Source: a virus. Taken from it: a DNA stretch of 40,318 nucleotides. The number at the start of each line of letters is the position of its first letter. Within the stretch, counting starts at the first letter, position 1. The translations under genes and the position numbers were made by a program. Below the pieces are notes generated by a model. The model searched no databases and was not told the origin of the DNA. It saw only the letters and a list, made by a program, of their open reading frames with translations. Shown piece after piece: positions 1 through 9,100 of the stretch. The stretch is taken from IMG/VR virus record IMGVR_UViG_3300031576_000148, positions 1 through 40,318 of that record, one strand, 5' to 3'.

Positions 1-132
1 TATGATAAGTTTAATTTACACTTTCACATTGTAAATAACAGGCATGGCCAGACACAAAAAGGGAACTGAAGATGCGTATGCACAGAGAATAATAGATTTG
101 ATAACAGTAACACAAGCTACAAGCCAGTCTGA
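1..132. repeat. Terminal redundancy, left copy
   Basis: Bases 1-132 reappear at 40187-40318 with one difference (G at 127, A at 40313). The difference falls in the third position of a Gln codon of the first gene and is synonymous. This is what a circular or circularly permuted genome looks like when an assembler runs past the junction; a true short direct terminal repeat is less likely because the repeat ends inside a gene. Confidence 0.9.
14..36. promoter_or_regulatory. Inverted repeat upstream of the packaging genes
   Basis: ATTTACA (14-20) and TGTAAAT (30-36) form a 7-bp inverted repeat around a 9-nt spacer, ending 7 nt before the first ATG at 44. The tract also holds A/T-rich TATA-like sequence (TTTAATTTA, 10-18). 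It could be an operator for the late operon or a hairpin in the 5' leader. No protein partner can be named. Confidence 0.4.
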
Positions 133-607
133 TATAGTAGCATTGTCATACATCAACTCTGGTCTGTTAGGATTCAAGACTGACAAACAAAACAAGGTTC
201 TAAAAGATGTCAACGGAAAACCCATTCCAATAACAATCAGCAAAAAAACCTTTTACAAATACAAACCATTTGCATATGATGTGAATCTGGCATTTGACAC
301 AATGACAGAGTTTGCAAAGAAAGGATACACGATAATGATGGAGCAGTTCAGGAAAGAGATGCTACACCTTCACCAACTATCGTTTGACAACTTGAGTCGT
401 TGCCCTCTTGACGAGCCAGTCAATAGACAAAGGATAATCAGCAGCATAGTAAAAGACGTGCTTCCAGGAGTACTTGCACTCTGTGACATCATAAAAGACA
501 TAATAGAAAGAAACAAGATGCCTAAACCAGAAAAGGATGCCATTTCACAATCTAAACAACCTGAAAAACAGATCACATCCAAGAACGCAGAGCCAGATAA
601 AGGCTGA
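44..607 (+). CDS. Putative terminase small subunit
   Basis: The 187-aa protein lies directly upstream of the large terminase, which is the usual place of the small subunit that recognises viral DNA for packaging. Its N-terminus is basic and helical, the middle is predicted helical, and the C-terminal 30 residues are charged and probably disordered. I see no diagnostic helix-turn-helix motif, so the call rests on position and size. The gene overlaps the 5' end of the large-terminase frame by about 70 nt. ATG 44 follows the inverted repeat at 14-36, and its beginning is duplicated at the right end of the window. Confidence 0.5.
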   Translation: MARHKKGTEDAYAQRIIDLITVTQATSQSDIVALSYINSGLLGFKTDKQNKVLKDVNGKPIPITISKKTFYKYKPFAYDVNLAFDTMTEFAKKGYTIMMEQFRKEMLHLHQLSFDNLSRCPLDEPVNRQRIISSIVKDVLPGVLALCDIIKDIIERNKMPKPEKDAISQSKQPEKQITSKNAEPDKG

Positions 608-2285
608 AGACAAGCACTTAGAAGAGTCCAATAAAGGACGGGCCGACAAGCAACTAATAGACTTCAAGGAGTATGATTTACCATACTTTGAGTGGACTCT
701 AAAGTTTAGGAGACTCATAGAGGGCAAGCCAAACATATTGCAGTTACTACCAATGTGGCACGCAATATATCGCGATGAGCATCCAGTGATAGTACTTGAC
801 ATGGCAAGGCAGGAGGGAAAGACAACCTATGGTGGAGGACGTCTGGCCTACTATGGAACAAAAGTGCACACCAAAAGTGTCTATGTTACATTTGAGGATG
901 AATCACTTCGTTCCTTCTCTAATGACAAGTACAGGGGATCTATTTTACACACAGACAATCCAGAATTATATAAGATAGTAAAAGGTGCAGACAGTGGAAA
1001 GGGTGCAATGTCAAGGGTAGAGTTCCTGACAAACAGCTCAACGTCACTTGTCACACATGCAAACGACTTCCACCATGTAGAGGGCAAGTCTGCAGATTTC
1101 ATATTCTATGATGAAATACAGAACCTCAACCTTGCAGCACTGATGAAGGCAAAAGAATCACAGGCTTGGACAAAGGGAAAAGAGTTGTATGCGGGAATAG
1201 GGGGATTCATTGGAACAGAACATCACAAGCTATGGCTTTCAACAAACCAGATGGAGTGGCACTACAACAAGGAGAACTGGCGTGACGGATTGGAATACAA
1301 CCCAGAAGGTTTTGTGTGGGGAGAGTATCTAATAGATCTTCTATCTGGTGAATGGATAGCAAAGGCACCAAACAACTGGACACGTCATGGATATCACCTA
1401 CCACAAGAGATGTTCCCAAACATACCTCTTACAATACATGATGCTGTGCACAAGTACAAAGTATCAGAAGAGAGATCAGTAGAATGGAAGAGGCTAAACT
1501 ATCCAGCCAACTTTTACCAGAGACATGTTTTAGCTAATTTTGTCAAGGGTGCTGTAAAGCCGTTTACAAAAGAAGCACTGTTCAAGCTCATTGATAGAAA
1601 CCTATCCTTCACAAGACCAGAGGATGTAGACAGGAAACTGGGGAAGGTTTATGCATCAACAGACTGGGGTGGAGGAGGACGTGCCTTTACTGTTCCATTA
1701 ATAGTACAATGCCTGCATCCAAAGGCACCTGTCTTCAAGGTCCTGTATATTGATAGAATGGATGAAGCTAATGTAGAAAAACAAGCGGATCGTTTCATCA
1801 ACATTTGCGATGCGTATGAAGTTGATAAAATAACAATAGATGCTGGTGGAGGACCACGGCAAGCCCAGAAGGTAGAAACAACATTTGCTGATAGATGCAC
1901 GAAAATAACATACATCACAAGGCCAGACGTACCGTTACCACGGGAAGGAGAACTGCCAAAATTACGCGAAGAGAACCGCTACATCATAGACAGGACATAT
2001 TCCATTGACAGGCTTAAGGGATTGGTCGATGATCCATACCTGCAGGGAAAATATGCGTTCCCAAGAATCATTTTACCAGGAGCTGACCTTGAAAAGATAT
2101 CCTGGGTGATAGAGCATTTTGAAGCAGTAGAGGGTGAGATTGTGAAGCTAAAATCAACAGGACAGGATTACATCAAATACACACACGACCCAGGAAAACC
2201 AGACGATGCAGTGCACGCTTTCAATTACATGTGGATAGGCCAGATGATAGACCAGGATCAGGACATATGGTGGAGAACCTTCTAG
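537..2285 (+). CDS. terL: Terminase large subunit (TerL)
   Basis: This is the DNA-packaging motor, an ATPase plus nuclease that acts at the portal. A Walker-A-like P-loop, MARQEGKTT, is at residues 89-97, and a Walker B, FIFYDE, at 188-193 with D192/E193. The RNase-H-like nuclease residues are visible in order: D376 in STDWGG, D435 in IDAGGG, and D556/D557 in PDDAVHA. The 582-aa length is normal for the family. ATG 537 lies inside the preceding gene (71-nt overlap). The first 25 residues are low in conservation-like features, so a later start is possible, but ATG 753 would remove likely N-terminal structure. A zinc-ribbon gene follows at once. Confidence 0.93.
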   Translation: MPFHNLNNLKNRSHPRTQSQIKAEDKHLEESNKGRADKQLIDFKEYDLPYFEWTLKFRRLIEGKPNILQLLPMWHAIYRDEHPVIVLDMARQEGKTTYGGGRLAYYGTKVHTKSVYVTFEDESLRSFSNDKYRGSILHTDNPELYKIVKGADSGKGAMSRVEFLTNSSTSLVTHANDFHHVEGKSADFIFYDEIQNLNLAALMKAKESQAWTKGKELYAGIGGFIGTEHHKLWLSTNQMEWHYNKENWRDGLEYNPEGFVWGEYLIDLLSGEWIAKAPNNWTRHGYHLPQEMFPNIPLTIHDAVHKYKVSEERSVEWKRLNYPANFYQRHVLANFVKGAVKPFTKEALFKLIDRNLSFTRPEDVDRKLGKVYASTDWGGGGRAFTVPLIVQCLHPKAPVFKVLYIDRMDEANVEKQADRFINICDAYEVDKITIDAGGGPRQAQKVETTFADRCTKITYITRPDVPLPREGELPKLREENRYIIDRTYSIDRLKGLVDDPYLQGKYAFPRIILPGADLEKISWVIEHFEAVEGEIVKLKSTGQDYIKYTHDPGKPDDAVHAFNYMWIGQMIDQDQDIWWRTF

Positions 2286-2286
2286 C

Positions 2287-2559
2287 GTGCCTCTCATACC
2301 AGAATTCCAATCATGGGAATGCGTCTATTGCGGATACAAGGGGAACGAGTACACAGATCACAGGTGTGTGGAATGCCACAAGGAAAAACCCAAGTGGTCA
2401 ACAGTCAAGAGAATACGAACAAAACGCAGGAAGGCTGAAGAGGCCAGACAAAAAGAGGCTAGACAGCAAAGTATAGAAAATATTGATGCCATACCAGAGC
2501 CTGATGATACAACAGGACGACACTTTGACACAACCAAAATCAGAATCAACACAGAGTGA
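2287..2559 (+). CDS. Small zinc-ribbon protein, basic C-terminus
   Basis: The 90-aa protein has two cysteine pairs near its N-terminus (CVYC and CVEC, about residues 12-30), forming a rubredoxin-like or RanBP2-like zinc knuckle. A strongly basic helix rich in Lys, Arg and Glu (residues 38-62) and an acidic tail follow. It starts with GTG one base after the TerL stop, so it is probably translated with TerL. A nucleic-acid-binding role is plausible, but no function can be assigned. Confidence 0.7.
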   Translation: MPLIPEFQSWECVYCGYKGNEYTDHRCVECHKEKPKWSTVKRIRTKRRKAEEARQKEARQQSIENIDAIPEPDDTTGRHFDTTKIRINTE

Positions 2560-2560
2560 G

Positions 2561-2800
2561 ATGAAGATAAAGCTGTCAAGGGCATGCCCTTCATGTGGCG
2601 GCTTTGATTGGGAAGTTGTGGTGTGTACACAGTGTAAGAAGATTTGGTTCTGCCTACCATTGAAAACAATAGATGATCTGGTTTCAGATTTAAAGATAGG
2701 TGATGTATTTGCTAAGGTTGTTCTGTCTGGAACGACGCTTTCTGAGTCGATCACACTCTCTGCAGTCACGGGCACCACCCTTCCTGATCCTAAGGTTTGA
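2561..2800 (+). CDS. Small zinc-ribbon protein
   Basis: The 79-aa protein begins with a four-cysteine ribbon (CPSC and CTQC, residues 9-27). I chose ATG 2561, which follows the preceding stop by one base. An in-frame ATG at 2483 would put 26 unlikely residues in front. From about 2690 the frame overlaps a minus-strand zinc-finger ORF, and its low-complexity Ser/Thr tail looks like a shadow of that ORF. The original 3' end may therefore have been replaced. Confidence 0.6.
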   Translation: MKIKLSRACPSCGGFDWEVVVCTQCKKIWFCLPLKTIDDLVSDLKIGDVFAKVVLSGTTLSESITLSAVTGTTLPDPKV

Positions 2801-2890
2801 GCCTGAGAGTGGATGTCCTTGGTTACAGTGGGTCTTCAATGAGTTTGCCTTTGCCGCACCCTTTAACAACAATCTAGAATACGGACGCAT
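2690..2890 (-). pseudogene. Remnant of an HNH-endonuclease zinc-finger tail
   Basis: The 66-aa minus-strand frame carries C22-x3-H26-x16-C43-x2-C46 with a GHPL motif and a basic end. This is nearly the spacing of the C-terminal finger of the full HNH protein at 33323-33796 (C-x3-H-x15-C-x2-C, with NHPL). The HNH catalytic domain is missing. It is therefore either a decayed homing-type endonuclease or a free-standing mini finger. It points against all neighbouring genes and overlaps the end of the zinc-ribbon gene at 2561. Confidence 0.5.
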
Positions 2891-2891
2891 C

Positions 2892-2899
2892 TTTATATC
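2892..2899 (+). promoter_or_regulatory. TATA-box promoter for the 144-aa gene
   Basis: TTTATATC starts 29 nt before ATG 2921, the spacing expected of a leaderless archaeal transcript. The tract also lies just upstream of the minus-strand remnant. Confidence 0.5.
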
Positions 2900-2920
2900 A
2901 TCTAATATTTACCAGAAACC

Positions 2921-3355
2921 ATGCAACAAAACACAACCTATTTCATAAAAAGACTGGTAGCAGACCAGGTGTCAAACGATGTGACACAGGCTGCAATAAC
3001 ACAGTTGGTTGCTGCGTTGGAAAAAAATGAGACGTACAAATACAAGCTGACACTGCTTGTAATAGGCAAGGCCGCAGATGACGTTGATGTGGCATTGACA
3101 GGTCCATCAGGCTCAGTACTTACGTATGGTCTTGATGGTGTAAACCCAAAGGTTTCTGTTGGTGCTGCAGAGCTAATGGTTGCCCTGACAGACGACCTAC
3201 TCTCCATAGTAATAGTGGAGGGAATAATCACAGTTAGCACAACTGCTGGAAACCTCTCACCGACGTTTGCAATGACTACAGATGTGAGCACATTACCATT
3301 GACTGCCAAAGTGGGCTCTTCACTAGAAGTATGGCAGATAACTGACACAACCTAG
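2921..3355 (+). CDS. Predicted beta-rich virion protein
   Basis: The 144-aa protein has a short helical N-terminus (about residues 1-40) followed by alternating hydrophobic strands rich in Val, Thr, Ser and Gly, which suggests a beta-sandwich. No family was recognised. Position between packaging and portal genes and its composition fit a minor structural or decoration protein. A TATA box lies at the correct leaderless distance, and a T-tract terminator follows the stop. Confidence 0.6.
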   Translation: MQQNTTYFIKRLVADQVSNDVTQAAITQLVAALEKNETYKYKLTLLVIGKAADDVDVALTGPSGSVLTYGLDGVNPKVSVGAAELMVALTDDLLSIVIVEGIITVSTTAGNLSPTFAMTTDVSTLPLTAKVGSSLEVWQITDTT

Positions 3356-3366
3356 TCAGTATCCCC

Positions 3367-3373
3367 TTTTTTT
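3367..3373 (+). terminator. T-tract terminator
   Basis: CCCC followed by seven Ts lies 12 nt after a stop codon and just before the next TATA box. Archaeal polymerases terminate at such tracts without needing a hairpin. The same CCCC-T pattern occurs at 3844-3853. Confidence 0.5.
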
Positions 3374-3378
3374 AGAAA

Positions 3379-3394
3379 ACTATAAAACTATAGT
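3379..3394. promoter_or_regulatory. Variant of the ACTATA-N4-TATAGT palindrome
   Basis: ACTATAAAACTATAGT has the same two 6-bp arms and 4-bp spacer as the five perfect palindromes in the right half, but an AAAC core instead of TTAA. It ends 16 nt before ATG 3411, and its TATAAAAC begins 30 nt before that ATG. It therefore serves as a leaderless promoter and may share a regulator. Confidence 0.55.
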
Positions 3395-3410
3395 GATGTT
3401 ACTCTGTTCC

Positions 3411-3833
3411 ATGACAGAACAAAAAACAATACCAAAGGCAGTCATAAAACTGCATGAACCTGTACTTGATTATGCAGGAGAACCGATAAGAGAGCCACAG
3501 CGTTTGCAGGCCAAGGCGGAAGACGTGAGAGGCAAGACAGACCATGAGATACGCCAAATGTCGCCAATACTGACAATAGGCGAGATTATACTGCGCATTC
3601 TGGCCACGTCCGTAAAACCACTAAATGTTGAGGAAAACGGCGACCTTTACATTTTCATAAAAAAGGTACGAAACAAGATGACTACTGGAAAGGGAGAATG
3701 GCAGATAGAGCAGGACGAGTTAAAAAAACTACAGGGATTCATCAAAAGGTGTGAAGGACAGCTAGCATCACCGACCATATTAGGCCAGATAATAGACCTT
3801 TTGGAGACTACTGACCTAGAACTAAGAAAATAA
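3411..3833 (+). CDS. Hypothetical protein before the portal
   Basis: The 140-aa protein is helical and charged. Its centre (LTIGEIILRILATSV, then a Lys/Glu-rich helix pair) recalls small phage head or tail assembly proteins, but I do not recognise the family. I chose ATG 3411 over GTG 3393 and ATG 3396 because TATAAAAC lies exactly 30 nt upstream, as in other units here; the two earlier codons would fall upstream of the expected transcript start. The portal gene follows after 24 nt. Confidence 0.6.
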   Translation: MTEQKTIPKAVIKLHEPVLDYAGEPIREPQRLQAKAEDVRGKTDHEIRQMSPILTIGEIILRILATSVKPLNVEENGDLYIFIKKVRNKMTTGKGEWQIEQDELKKLQGFIKRCEGQLASPTILGQIIDLLETTDLELRK

Positions 3834-3847
3834 ATACCTCAATCCCC

Positions 3848-3853
3848 TTTTTT
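3848..3853 (+). terminator. T-tract terminator before the portal gene
   Basis: CCCC plus six Ts lies between the stop at 3833 and ATG 3858. An A/T-rich box (AAAATAAATACC, 3827-3838) overlaps the preceding stop about 27 nt before the ATG, so terminator and promoter are packed into 30 nt. Confidence 0.4.
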
Positions 3854-3857
3854 ATAC

Positions 3858-5858
3858 ATGGCAAAGATTACATCCATTCTGGCCAACACCGTAAACTATT
3901 TTTCCAGAAAACCTCATAACGCATTGCTAAAATCAAGGTCAGAGCAGTACTCCGGTGAGTGGTCAAAGGACCTCCCATTTGCAAGATATTACGAATATTA
4001 TCACCAGACACCGGCAGTAAAGAGAAACATAAACTCCATACACAGGAGGTGGATGGGTTCTAGCATTGAGGTGACAAGCCAGGACAAGACGTGGGACAAG
4101 CTATGGCAGATATGGTCTGATACAACTAACTTCATTCCAACATTGAAGGAATTTACACTGGACACACTGATTACCGGAACAGGTCTTTTAGAAAAACAGT
4201 TCTATAATGGCATGTTTGCAAACATAGAACACATCCCGACAAAGACACTGTGGAAAATATACCCAGATGAATTTGCCAAGGTTCTGTCAATCTGGCAGTT
4301 AAGAAACGGTGACTCTAAACAACTGGCCCCTGAAAACATGATCATATTTCCAATCAACAATCCGGAACGTGATGCCATAGGCAAGTCGGCAATGTATGCT
4401 GTCGCTGTACCACAAAAAATAGCAGGCAAGACCGACTCTCTTGGTAATACAATAAATCCAGAAAGATACCTGCCGTCAATACTTGATGTGAAAATGCGCC
4501 TGAACTACGCACATATGGAAATAGCAGAAAAACAGGCAAAGGCAATGTGGTTTGTCTCACTCAAGGGAATGAAAGACAAGAAGAGACAGCAGGAAATAGA
4601 AAAATCCCTTGAAAACGAGGAATCAAGCAAATACATCACAGTAACAGATGGAGAGGTCAGTGCAGTACCATTAGAGTTTAAAAATGCAGTTGCAAACGAG
4701 CGATACCTTGAGGATGTTGACAAGCAGATAAACCAAGCATCAGGCTTTCCAGGTGATGTAATAGACAAGGGCAGTGATATGGGTTACGCCAGCTCACAGA
4801 CGCCAATGCAGGACCTATCCATGAGCATAGAGGACATGCAAAACGATCTGTCAGAAATGGTACAGGATAAGATATTCAAGCCGTTGTGTGAGATGTGGAA
4901 ACTTGATTATGATAAGGTGCAGCCAAAACTAATCTTCAATACTTTTGTAGAAAAGATAACATTTGAACAGCTAATCAAAATACCCAGAGATCACCCGATA
5001 GCAGACGAAGAGATACGTGGTGCTTACAAGGAGTTCCTACCTGGCATGGATGATAAAAAATGGGAAGAGTTCAAGAAGGAACGCGACGCCAAGAACATGC
5101 AGGAGATAAAAGCAAAGACTGGATCTGTTGGAAAGGTAGATCCTGACAGGCCAGACGTGGAAAAGGACAGACCAAAACCTGATGCAAACTCTATGGAATA
5201 CCTGCTAAAGAACCCAAAGGCATTTGAAGAATACGTCTCTGAACTTGTAGCTACAAAAGCAACCGAGGCGCAGACAGTATCTTACTGGATATCAGAGTTA
5301 AAGAAAAACCATCCAGAATGGAAGCAGGATCAAATTATTGCAGTAGCCATGCAAAAATCAAAAGAGTATTCAGGATACTTTGCAATGCCACCTGTCGACG
5401 GCCAGCCTTATACGGCAAACCCACCAGAAGTGACAGATCCTGAAAAACTAGAGAGAATAATGGAGATACTAAATGATATCAAAACTGCAAAGGTGGCAGA
5501 CACAAAGGTCGAAGAAAAGTTCAGGGAACTAAACATCATAACACAACAAGCTGTAGAGCAGTTCATGCAAAAGAAGTCAGAGCAGATCAAAAACGAGGTG
5601 GCAGTGGAACGGGAATTGTTTAAAAAACAGATAACATCGGCAACAGAGGCATTGGATGCAAAGATGAGACAGAAGGCAATAGAACGTGACACCCTGACAG
5701 CAGACGAGAGAAAAGAGCTGTCAAATCTACGCAGGGAACTTACGAATATGAAAAAGGCAACGGAGTTGGAAAATGTCACAATGGAGAAGCTCAAGAAGCA
5801 AACAGAAGCATATGACAAGTTCATGAAAAAACTGGACAACTGGAATCTAGATGCTTGA
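3858..5858 (+). CDS. Portal protein with long coiled-coil tail
   Basis: The portal is the dodecameric ring through which DNA enters and leaves the head. The first ~420 residues show portal-family features: an N-terminal RYYEYYHQTPAVKRNI segment, the ITGTGLLEKQF strand region, and the ASGFPGDVIDKG / YASSQTPMQDLSMSIEDM loop-helix part. The 666-aa length exceeds the usual 400-500. The extra C-terminus holds a KNHPEWKQDQIIAVAMQKS helix (about 480-500), of a kind often seen in phage head-maturation proteins, and then a long charged coiled coil (about 540-666). The gene overlaps the next by 8 nt. Confidence 0.88.
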   Translation: MAKITSILANTVNYFSRKPHNALLKSRSEQYSGEWSKDLPFARYYEYYHQTPAVKRNINSIHRRWMGSSIEVTSQDKTWDKLWQIWSDTTNFIPTLKEFTLDTLITGTGLLEKQFYNGMFANIEHIPTKTLWKIYPDEFAKVLSIWQLRNGDSKQLAPENMIIFPINNPERDAIGKSAMYAVAVPQKIAGKTDSLGNTINPERYLPSILDVKMRLNYAHMEIAEKQAKAMWFVSLKGMKDKKRQQEIEKSLENEESSKYITVTDGEVSAVPLEFKNAVANERYLEDVDKQINQASGFPGDVIDKGSDMGYASSQTPMQDLSMSIEDMQNDLSEMVQDKIFKPLCEMWKLDYDKVQPKLIFNTFVEKITFEQLIKIPRDHPIADEEIRGAYKEFLPGMDDKKWEEFKKERDAKNMQEIKAKTGSVGKVDPDRPDVEKDRPKPDANSMEYLLKNPKAFEEYVSELVATKATEAQTVSYWISELKKNHPEWKQDQIIAVAMQKSKEYSGYFAMPPVDGQPYTANPPEVTDPEKLERIMEILNDIKTAKVADTKVEEKFRELNIITQQAVEQFMQKKSEQIKNEVAVERELFKKQITSATEALDAKMRQKAIERDTLTADERKELSNLRRELTNMKKATELENVTMEKLKKQTEAYDKFMKKLDNWNLDA

Positions 5859-6126
5859 GTTCTATGACATCAACAACAGCAAGGTAGACGTACTGACTCT
5901 CCCAGAAACAATACAAGGCAGTTCTTCAAGGGTTGATTATATCATGCGTAATGCGGGTGACAGAGGTCTGGTGCTTGTCTACAAGATAAAAGACAGAGCG
6001 GTTGGAATCTTGGAATCTCCAAAATTATTGCATCCAGGACAGACAGGATTGTTGCAGTTGGTGTTTAATCCAGGACCAAACAGAAAAAAAGATGTTGATG
6101 ATTTCCTGGAGATCAGGGAAGCCTAA
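5851..6126 (+). CDS. Small beta-rich protein downstream of the portal
   Basis: The 91-aa protein starts inside the last codons of the portal (8-nt overlap), so translation is probably coupled. It alternates short strands and turns and ends in an acidic stretch. It resembles small immunoglobulin-like virion domains in composition only; no family was recognised. A TATA-like box and the giant fibre gene follow. Confidence 0.6.
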   Translation: MLEFYDINNSKVDVLTLPETIQGSSSRVDYIMRNAGDRGLVLVYKIKDRAVGILESPKLLHPGQTGLLQLVFNPGPNRKKDVDDFLEIREA

Positions 6127-6139
6127 TCAATACTCATAA

Positions 6140-6146
6140 TTATAAC
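6140..6146 (+). promoter_or_regulatory. TATA-box promoter of the giant fibre gene
   Basis: TTATAAC starts 26 nt before ATG 6166 in a 39-nt gap, which is the leaderless spacing used elsewhere in this genome. Confidence 0.45.
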
Positions 6147-6165
6147 AAACTTCAATCAGAATTAA

Positions 6166-9100
6166 ATGGTAAGCCTCATCAAAGATCCGTCTCCAGACGG
6201 TCCAACAACTGGTTCGCCAGACGCTGAAGGACGTGTAATATACACCGACATGTACAACGAGATAGCAGACAGGCTTGGTCTTCCGCGTCCTACTGGAAAC
6301 CGTGTTGTTATTACCACTGCAGCAGGACTCTATGATGTCTCGGTCATAACAGATGTAAAACTTGGGTATCTTACAGATGTTACAAGCAATTTACAGGCAC
6401 AGCTTGACAACAAGGCGTCATTAATTACAAATAACAATTTTGGAGCATTCTATGAAGACCATGCAGGAATAGCTACACCTGCAAATCCAGGTGCTGGCAC
6501 AAGAAGAATATTTGTAGATTCTGGCACAAACAAACTTTCAGTAAGAACATCGGGAGGAACCACGGTTTCATTAGAAGAGCAAGGCTCTGGTGGAGAGGCC
6601 AACACAGCGTCCAATGTTGGTACTGGTGCAGGTGTTTTCAAACAAAAAGTTGGCGTAGATTTAGAGTTCAAGTCATTCATTGGAGAAACAAACAGGCTTG
6701 TAATTACATCAAATGCAAGTGATCTGACACTAACTGTCGGAACCGAAGTCCTCTTAACAAATGTTGACCAAACAATCACCTCTGCAAAGACTTGGACAAT
6801 AGCAGACACCACAAACAAAGTTCCTATAACAATAAATCAAAATGATATAACAAACAATCCTAGAGGAATTTCAATTATAAACGCTGGAACTGCTGCGTCT
6901 TTATTTGTAGATCCTAACGGTGCAACCTCGACATCAACATCAGTTGGTGGTGCAATCCTACTAGAAAACACAGGAAACAATGGTGCGGGATTCATTCTCT
7001 ATTCCAATGCCGGTGCAAGTGCAACTGGCCGATTGATGAATATACGTGCGGACAACTCTCTATTTGCAAATCCTTGTTTGCATATAGATAATGACGGAAT
7101 TGCTAATGCTGTTGAAATAGTTCAAAACGGTGTGGATGCTTCTGCCAACGCCCTCAACGTTGTCAGCATAAACGACTTGGATACTTGTGTCGGAATCTCA
7201 GGTCAAGAATCAGGCAAAGGAACTGTCAAAATAACACATACAAAACCAGTGGCAGCAGACACAAACGCAAGTGCATTATCAATCTCCCTTGAAGGAGTTG
7301 GCACTGCTGCACAAGGACTCTTTATCGATTCTCCTGCAACGACCACAGGAAAATTAGTGAATATACGAAACAATGCGGTTGAATATGTAACCATCACAAA
7401 TGGAGGAGATTTAGTATTACGTGCTTTAACAAAATTATATCTTGATGGAGTAGCAGGTGCTGGTGGAGATACTTATCTTGTTGAATCGGCAGCAAATATT
7501 CCAAGAATCTCAGCAGGTGGAAACTTTGTTGACTTTGATCTTGCAGGAGCAACAGCAGCAACCAAGGCTGTACTAGATTTCAACCAGACAGTAGATAGAA
7601 CTTACACCTTTCCGAATGCGACTGGCACTGTAATCATCACAGGTCTTGCCAACCAGATAACGGACACCGAAATCGCAGCACACACATCAACCAAGATAAC
7701 AATCACTACAAAAGGTCAACTCAACTCGGCAATAGTTTATAATGATCAAACTAACGCATTCGGAGACTTTGAACAAAGCTTCAAGGACAACCAATTAAAA
7801 ATATTCAATCCTGCCGACACCTTCAAGTATATTATAACAGCAGGAGCTATCACCGTAGCAGACAGGATACTGAATCTTCCAGTAATTACTGGAACCGATA
7901 CACTTGCAGTCTTGCTACTTGCACAGACTTTGGAACAAAAAACACTAGGTACTGGCACAATCTTCTCTGTTATTCCAACAATCAATGACGGTATAACTTT
8001 CACATTTAATCCAAGTGCAACAGTGGCAGGAATCAATGTTGGGGCATTATCTGGTGATCCATCTTCTCCAGTCAATGCAGACATTTGGTATGACTCAACA
8101 GCAAACAAATTCAGAGCAAGGGAAAATGGCACATCAAAGGATCTAATTGGCGGTGCAGGCAGTAACGAGTTTGCAGACAATCTTTTCAGGATAATAGGTA
8201 GTGGAGATTCTACCAAGAAACTTGCGTTTGAAGTCGATGGAATCACAACAGCTACTACCAGAACTTGGACTGTTCCAAATGCAGATTCAACTTTTGCAGG
8301 ATTATCAATTGCTAATGTATTTACTGCAAATCAAGAAGTAGAAAAGACAGGAGCTATTCCTACACTAACATTTGACAGACCAGAGGTCGTTGTAGATGCA
8401 ACACAAATATCTGAAATTATTTCCAGTGGATTCTCAGATTCTTCTGTAGCCCGCACTTACTCAGCCATTAGAACGTATGTCGTCGATGATGTTAATTTGG
8501 CAGAAGATGGGGAATTGCGAATTGCAGTCATCCGAAACGGCACAGTTGAAGAGTTCATCCGACTAAACAATGCTGCTGGAAATGACATTGAGATTGCAAA
8601 GAACATGGATATGCTTGGAAATAGAATTCAGATGGCAACAAGTGCATATCTCCAACAAACTTCTGTATCAAACGTATTTTTGATAGGTGATAGTGCAATT
8701 CTTGGTTGTAAACCTGCATCTGCTTCTGGAGTAGCCACTTTTATGTTAAGAAATGGAAATGATGAGGCAAATACTTCATACATGCAGTTTGGTGCAACTG
8801 CTACATTCATCGGAATAATAAGCGGTCAAAGTGGATCAGGGACTTTATTGCCAATGGAATTCAGGGTAGGCGGTGCTAGTCCATCAATTCTCGTTTTAAC
8901 AACTGCACTTGATGTTGTGTTAAAAGATGGTTCAAAACTTTATTTCGATGGTTCCTCCGGAGTCGGAGGAGATACATATCTTGACCATTCTGCAGCAAAT
9001 AGACTAAGAGCAACAGTTGGTGGACAGACTGCACTCGACCTTGTACAAAATGGAAGTCTTGTCAATGTAGTTTCAGGTGTTCAGGCAATCCTCTCAACAA

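Noticed and set aside
2700-2948. Plus-strand 82-aa ORF over the HNH remnant
   Set aside because: It is antisense to a recognisable zinc-finger frame and its sequence shows no protein-like pattern.
5408-5839. Long minus-strand ORF (143 aa) opposite the portal tail
   Set aside because: Its Ser/Phe/Cys-rich composition is the usual antisense image of a Lys/Glu-rich coiled coil.
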